64,000 bases of DNA. It comes from Oscillospiraceae bacterium. GTDB lineage: Bacteria; Bacillota; Clostridia; Oscillospirales; Ruminococcaceae. The position numbers were made by a program, and so were the translations under genes. The stretch lies in NCBI GenBank assembly GCA_017465665.1, contig JAFTVU010000015.1, forward strand, positions 47,146-111,145, written 5' to 3'. A model generated the notes under the pieces. It was given only the letters and a program-made list of their open reading frames with translations, did no database searches and was not told the DNA's origin. Numbering within the stretch: position 1 is the first letter of the stretch; every line of letters starts with the position of its first letter. Positions 59,918-64,000 of this stretch are shown here, one piece after another.

Positions 59918-61318
59918 TTACAGCGGCATAAACACGATGCCCTCAGGGCCTATGCAGGCTCTGCTTCTGCTCTGCGCCACATTCACCGTATAAACAAAGG
60001 AATTGATACGGATAAGAACGCCGGGTAAAAACTCCTTGCGGCAGGATACGGAAAGATTCTGCTTCATTTCCAGAGTGCGGTCTATCTCGGTGATGCGAAG
60101 CTGATTGCGCTTCATTTCACCCTGTATCTGGAAGCGGGACTTCATAGCCTCCACTTTCATCTGCTCACGCTCGGGAGAAAGCTTTCCTGCCTTTGCAAGC
60201 TCGGTGAGTGTAGTAAGTATCTTGCCGAGCTGATCGAACTTATCTTCAAGCACCTCATTCTTGCGGACGAGCTCATCCTTTTCCTCGGTGAGCACAGCGT
60301 TATTGCCCACGGTGATGACCGTCTTTGCGTAGCCCTCAGAGCCGAAAGTGGCAGCCTCGATGTTTTCAAGCGCGGTGTATTTACCGCCCATCATAACGCC
60401 CTTGCCTGTTGCCATTATCTCCTTGCCTGCGTAGACCTCGCCGCCTACGAAGCTCTGCGCTTCAACATTGTTGTCGCATTTTACATTACTGTTCTCGCAG
60501 AAGCCCATGCGGATATTGCCCTTGCACACGACTTCGGAATTGAAGATACCGTTCTTTATGGTGATATCTCCGTCAGCAGTAAGCGTAGCGCCTGTTGCTG
60601 TGCCGTTGATAGTAATATTCTTCTTTGATGTAACGGAATAACCCTCCGATACATTGCCCTTGATGATGACATTGCCGATAAAATCAATGTTACCGCTGGC
60701 TACGTCCACATCGCCCTTGATGAGCAGCTCTTCATTTACGCAGAAAGCGCCGTTTGCAAAGCAGAGGTTGCCGTCAACAGAGGCGATTATCTGTGTACCG
60801 TCCTCGGTGAGCGCTGTTCCCTTGCCTATGGTAACTCTTGCAGGAACGCCGATATGCTGGCGTACCACCTTGCCGCAGATATCCTTACCGGGTTCGCCCT
60901 CGGTGGGCATGGATATATCAGCTATGACAGTGCCTGTCAGTGTGTTCTTGACAAGACCGAGATTCTTGTAATCGACTGTGCCATGCTCATCCTCTGTGGG
61001 AGCGATAACGGTGCTCTTATCGAAATGGTATTTCACCTCGCCGTCGATACCGTCAACAGGCGGCTTCCAGCGTGCTATACAGATATTCTCATCATAGCGC
61101 CTATCGTCCACCACGCTCTGCAGGGAATCCTCAAAAATACCGAAAGAGATATTCTTTTCATTGATGGCAGCCTTTATCTTATCCATAGTGATATCCAGAC
61201 CGCCGTTCTGAGGCGCGGAAACTGTAAGGAATGCGGTGGTGAAATTAGGATCAACAGAGATCTCGGCAACCGCGTGCACGGGTATATTATTATTGGTGGT
61301 TGTAGTAGTCTCAGACAT
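59918..61318 (-). CDS. FapA/DUF342 domain protein
   Basis: 466 residues from the ATG at 61318 with a GGGGG run upstream. An N-terminal Thr/Asn tract (MSETTTTTNNN) is followed by the DUF342 N-terminal domain (about 20-165) and a right-handed beta-helix (about 175-330: GDVDVASGNIDFIGNVIIKG, NITINGTATGATLTADGDIT), then a coiled coil (about 365-430). FapA-type proteins occur in many non-flagellate clostridia and may act as cytosolic polymers or membrane-shape factors. No flagellar gene is nearby. Confidence 0.9.
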   Translation of the reverse strand: MSETTTTTNNNIPVHAVAEISVDPNFTTAFLTVSAPQNGGLDITMDKIKAAINEKNISFGIFEDSLQSVVDDRRYDENICIARWKPPVDGIDGEVKYHFDKSTVIAPTEDEHGTVDYKNLGLVKNTLTGTVIADISMPTEGEPGKDICGKVVRQHIGVPARVTIGKGTALTEDGTQIIASVDGNLCFANGAFCVNEELLIKGDVDVASGNIDFIGNVIIKGNVSEGYSVTSKKNITINGTATGATLTADGDITIKNGIFNSEVVCKGNIRMGFCENSNVKCDNNVEAQSFVGGEVYAGKEIMATGKGVMMGGKYTALENIEAATFGSEGYAKTVITVGNNAVLTEEKDELVRKNEVLEDKFDQLGKILTTLTELAKAGKLSPEREQMKVEAMKSRFQIQGEMKRNQLRITEIDRTLEMKQNLSVSCRKEFLPGVLIRINSFVYTVNVAQSRSRACIGPEGIVFMPL

Positions 61319-61453
61319 GCTCTGACCCCCTTGGTTATAGTTATGCATATTAATCTATATATATTTTAACATATTTTTTCATTAATTGCAACTATATCAC
61401 GGGTGGTAAATACAAACAAATATATTTCAGTGGTTTTGTATATTGGTACAAAG

Positions 61454-62119
61454 TCATTCCGAATAGACTGCGCTTGTCACATTGAGGATGTCAGAATCGC
61501 ACATACAGCGCAGGAACAACACCTTTACTCCAGCTTTTTTTGCCGCTTCAAAGGCGGCTGCGTATTCGGGGTGGATATCCGCATTGGGGCGCACCTCCGC
61601 AACTCCGTTCATTGGTATGACATACGCTGCAATGGCGGTGTAGCCCTCGCTTACCGCACGGGAAAGCTCCGAAAGGTGCTTTATTCCCCTTTCCGTGGGA
61701 GCATCGGGGAAATATCCCACATCGCCGATACGGAACGTGCAGCCCTTGACCTCCATCAGAAAGCGCTCGCTGCCGCGCTCCATATAAAAATCAATGCGCG
61801 AGCTGCCGTAGCTGTATTCGGGCTTCACGATATCAAAGCCCTGCTCTGCCAGCCATTCGCCTGCAACCACATTGGGCGCGGTGCTGTCGATATTGACCCA
61901 GCCGTGCTCTCCGCGTGCACTGACGAGATCGTAGGCTGTCTTGCGTGCTGCCGAGCCTGCTGGCACAAGAGCGACCTCTGCGCCCTCAAAGAGCACCTGC
62001 AGGCATCTGCCCGTATTCTTCACATGGACGAGCTCTTCCCTGCCGTCCACCGAAACAATGGCGGTAAAGCGATTTAAGCGTTTTACAAAGCTGCCGTATT
62101 TTATGTTATCATATCGCAT
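61454..62119 (-). CDS. sfsA: SfsA family protein (DNA/RNA nuclease-like)
   Basis: 221 residues with FVKRLNRFTAIVSVDGREEL, VHVKNTGRCLQVL, the nuclease-like core SRIDFYMERGSERFLMEVKG and FPDAPTERGIKHLSEL. The D-(E/Q)-x-K arrangement of the PD-(D/E)XK fold is visible (FDIVKPEYSYGSSRIDF, then LMEVKGC). SfsA was named for maltose metabolism in E. coli, but structure and assays suggest a nuclease. A single-gene unit. Confidence 0.92.
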   Translation of the reverse strand: MRYDNIKYGSFVKRLNRFTAIVSVDGREELVHVKNTGRCLQVLFEGAEVALVPAGSAARKTAYDLVSARGEHGWVNIDSTAPNVVAGEWLAEQGFDIVKPEYSYGSSRIDFYMERGSERFLMEVKGCTFRIGDVGYFPDAPTERGIKHLSELSRAVSEGYTAIAAYVIPMNGVAEVRPNADIHPEYAAAFEAAKKAGVKVLFLRCMCDSDILNVTSAVYSE

Positions 62120-62153
62120 CTGATATCTCCTTTTGTGACAAGCCGCTTATTAA

Positions 62154-62181
62154 ACAAAAACCGCCCACAGGACGGTTTTGT
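62154..62181. terminator. Intrinsic terminator between plsY and sfsA
   Basis: Inverted arms ACAAAAACCG/CGGTTTTGT with a 9-nt loop; A-rich and T-rich sides serve the minus-strand plsY transcript. Confidence 0.75.
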
Positions 62182-62187
62182 ATATAT

Positions 62188-62820
62188 TTATGTATGCTGG
62201 GTCTTTTTGCTTGAAAGGTGGAACTTCGACTCTGTTCCGTTGATGAGGCGCTTGAAGTTCTCCTTATGGCGCCATGCCATGAACAGCACTGCGCCTGTAC
62301 ACAGAAGCACTGCCGCAAGCGGAGCTTTTGTAACAGCAAGGGTTATCGGGCAGGTCAGCATAGCGACTACTGTAGAAAGCGACATATATTTTGTCACCAG
62401 CAGCAGTACTATCATCACTGCAAGAGCGATAAGGCCTGCGCGCCAGTCCACCAGCCACATTACCGACATATTCACAAGGAAGCCCTTGCCGCCCTTGAAC
62501 CTGTACCATACAGGATAAGCGTGACCCAGTATAGCAAACACGCCCGTAAACGCCGCGCCTATCTGATATGCGCCCATAAAGTGCTCAAACAGGTTTGCAA
62601 ATATTACCACAGGCACTGCAGCCTTTGCAAGATCAAGCACCAGCACCCACCATGCCCACTTGTTTCCGAATGTGCGCTTGAAATTCGTGAAGCCGGGGTT
62701 GCCGCTGCCGCAGGTGCGTATATCGGTGTGGTATATCCTCTTTGAAAACTCGATAGCAGGGTTGACGCCTGCAAAAATGTATGCAGTAACAGCCGCCGCA
62801 ACAAACAGTAAGATATTCAT
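62188..62820 (-). CDS. plsY: Glycerol-3-phosphate acyltransferase PlsY
   Basis: 210 residues with about five spans. The family motifs are SGNPGFTNFKRTFGNK (active-site loop, with the usual GSGNxGATN slightly altered to GSGNPGFTN), HAYPVWYRFKGGKG, and a late loop. It acylates glycerol-3-phosphate with acyl-phosphate in membrane lipid synthesis. plsX is not nearby. It starts 15 bp after the DegV stop on the same strand. Confidence 0.95.
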   Translation of the reverse strand: MNILLFVAAAVTAYIFAGVNPAIEFSKRIYHTDIRTCGSGNPGFTNFKRTFGNKWAWWVLVLDLAKAAVPVVIFANLFEHFMGAYQIGAAFTGVFAILGHAYPVWYRFKGGKGFLVNMSVMWLVDWRAGLIALAVMIVLLLVTKYMSLSTVVAMLTCPITLAVTKAPLAAVLLCTGAVLFMAWRHKENFKRLINGTESKFHLSSKKTQHT

Positions 62821-62835
62821 ATCATACCCTCCCTG

Positions 62836-63732
62836 TTACTTTTCATCTATGGCGAATGTTATCTCGTCACCGAAGCCCCATACGCCCACAGCGTCAGGAC
62901 CGATGGAAGCGCCGATGATAGGGCCGATGGTAACTACGCAGATATCCTTGCAGGTGATCTCGCTCTTGATATAATTGATGAGGTGCTGCAGCTCTGCCTT
63001 GTCGCAGTCTGCCTGCGCCACATAGATGGTCTGCTCCTCGGGAGCTACGATGCTCTCCTTAAGCAGAGCAACTATCTCACGGAAAGAGTTCTGTCTGCCC
63101 TTGACTTTCTTGTACGCTGCCTGAACGCCGTTTGCGTCAGCGATGATGATGGGCTTTACGCCGAGGATGTTGCCGAAGAACGCAGACGGACCTGATACTC
63201 TGCCTGCCTTGCGAAGATGATCCAGTGTATGTACGGTAACATATTCATGCACCTTTTTGCGCACGGAAAGGATGTGCTCTGTTATCTCATCAGCACCCTT
63301 GCCCTCGGCAGCGAGCTTTGCCGCCTCGATAGCGAGCATACCCTCACCGATGCTGGCATTGAGCGAATCGATACAGGATATCTTTGCATCGGGATACTCG
63401 TCAAGCAGATCCTGAGCCATAACGTAGCCTGTATTTACAGAGCCCGACTGCTTGGAGCTGCAGCCGATATATACTATATCATAACCATCGTCAAGGTATT
63501 TTCTGAAGATGCGGTCAAACTCCTCCATGGAGACCTGCGCAGTCTTGACGCGATCTCCGCCACGGATGACGTCGTACATCTCATGAGCTTCCTCATCGCT
63601 CCAGGTGAGCAGTGCAGGCGCTTCAACGCCCTTGCAGACGGTAGTCATTTTCGCATAATCGATATCGTAGCGCTCCAGAAGCTCCGTATTGAGATCGGAG
63701 CAGGAATCTGTGATGATCTTTACCTTTCTCAT
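62836..63732 (-). CDS. DegV family fatty-acid-binding protein
   Basis: 298 residues from the ATG at 63732 with GGAGG upstream. It begins KVKIITDSCSDLNTELLERY and has KTAQVSMEEF, YIGCSSKQSGSVNTGY, GRVSGPSAFFGNILGVKPII and a C-terminal THIGPxIGxHxGPG-like VTIGPIIGASIGPDAVGVWG. DegV/FakB proteins hold fatty acids for phosphorylation by FakA; pairing with plsY, which uses acyl-phosphate, fits that role. No fakA is in the window. Confidence 0.93.
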   Translation of the reverse strand: MRKVKIITDSCSDLNTELLERYDIDYAKMTTVCKGVEAPALLTWSDEEAHEMYDVIRGGDRVKTAQVSMEEFDRIFRKYLDDGYDIVYIGCSSKQSGSVNTGYVMAQDLLDEYPDAKISCIDSLNASIGEGMLAIEAAKLAAEGKGADEITEHILSVRKKVHEYVTVHTLDHLRKAGRVSGPSAFFGNILGVKPIIIADANGVQAAYKKVKGRQNSFREIVALLKESIVAPEEQTIYVAQADCDKAELQHLINYIKSEITCKDICVVTIGPIIGASIGPDAVGVWGFGDEITFAIDEK

Positions 63733-63908
63733 AGTGTCCTCCTTATTTGTCGGGATATGATGTCCGAGTGCTTTTAAGTCCATTTTGTTTTTAATTATCC
63801 GAGTATAATTTAACATACAATTATTAACTTCAAGTTAAATTAGCGAGGACAAATGGATTTTCCGTCAGAAAAAGTATGGGCTGCATCAGGGTAATTTTTC
63901 GAAACCGC

Positions 63909-63937
63909 TTGACAAAATAAGTTCAAAGTAGTATAAT
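63909..63937 (+). promoter_or_regulatory. Promoter of tRNA-Leu
   Basis: Exact TTGACA (63909-63914), 17-bp spacer, TATAAT (63932-63937). The bases after -10 (ATTTATGTT) match those of the tRNA-Ser promoter. Confidence 0.9.
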
Positions 63938-63952
63938 ATTTATGTTATATTT

Positions 63953-64000
63953 GCCGCTGTGGTGGAATAGGCAGACACAAGGGACTTAAAATCCCTCGGA
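63953..64000 (+). tRNA. tRNA-Leu (anticodon TAA), 5' part only
   Basis: Begins GCCGCTGTGGTGGAATAGGC with a leucine-type D arm; the anticodon stem GGGAC... encloses TTAAAAT with anticodon TAA. The window ends in the variable arm. Confidence 0.93.

Overview
The window looks like chromosome from a low-to-mid GC fibre-degrading Firmicute, most likely a Ruminococcus-type gut or rumen bacterium. The reasons are the load of plant-glucan and mannan enzymes (GH3, GH31, GH74 and two GH26 lipoproteins), Gram-positive gene families (DnaD/DnaI-type primosome, MltG with a long cytosolic tail, DegV, DUF1292, PlsY), consensus sigma-A promoters with 17-bp spacers, and strong GGAGG ribosome sites. The genus is an inference; no rRNA is present.

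Layout. 1-5.8 kb: the 5' part of manA, a LUD-domain gene, a degenerate LCP-like gene, alr, a coiled-coil gene and an esterase divergent from a TPR-type XRE regulator. 7.0-9.1 kb: an AT-rich patch of small unknown genes and an SMI1/KNR4-like pseudogene, resembling orphan immunity genes. 9.1-21.4 kb: minus-strand operons of housekeeping genes (tmk, DUF2156, DJ-1, fthC, mltG, a U32 peptidase) running into GH3, deoC and deoB, then an unknown gene, an Mrp ATPase and a C_GCAxxG_C_C protein. 21.5-24.2 kb: an XRE regulator with two related membrane genes (one decayed) and a sodium symporter. 24.4-26.5 kb: an RNA-rich stretch with tRNA-Ser(CGA), a small unknown gene, a structured RNA of about 175 nt on the minus strand, a DUF1292 gene, and a plus-strand structured RNA of about 600 nt. 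26.5-34.6 kb: a GH31 alpha-xylosidase, a cytidine deaminase, then the plus-strand operon dnaD, dnaI-like, PFK, mnmA, PPi-PFK, followed by a tandem 120-bp palindromic repeat.

34.9-36.6 kb holds an ECF sigma factor and DUF4179 anti-sigma pair with an apparent ECF promoter. 36.6-46.7 kb is the most striking protein-coding region: eight minus-strand genes, nearly all overlapping, encoding an APH-like kinase, a GNAT protein, a PP-loop amidotransferase-like enzyme, a short UbiA-like membrane protein, a PEP-synthase/rifampin-phosphotransferase-like dikinase, a BtaA-like (DUF3419) 3-amino-3-carboxypropyl transferase and two ANL adenylating enzymes. This looks like an undescribed biosynthetic operon for a modified lipid or small molecule.

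46.8-51.5 kb: two GH26 mannanase lipoproteins opposite an AraC regulator. 51.5-64 kb: a DUF402-HAD fusion, a CbbX-type AAA ATPase, a Bcp peroxiredoxin, a GGDEF-EAL protein, a GH74 without a signal peptide, an SDR, FapA/DUF342, SfsA, PlsY, DegV, and the 5' part of tRNA-Leu(TAA). GH74, GH31 and GH3 all lack visible export signals, which suggests that xyloglucan oligosaccharides are finished inside the cell, while the GH26 lipoproteins act on mannan at the surface.
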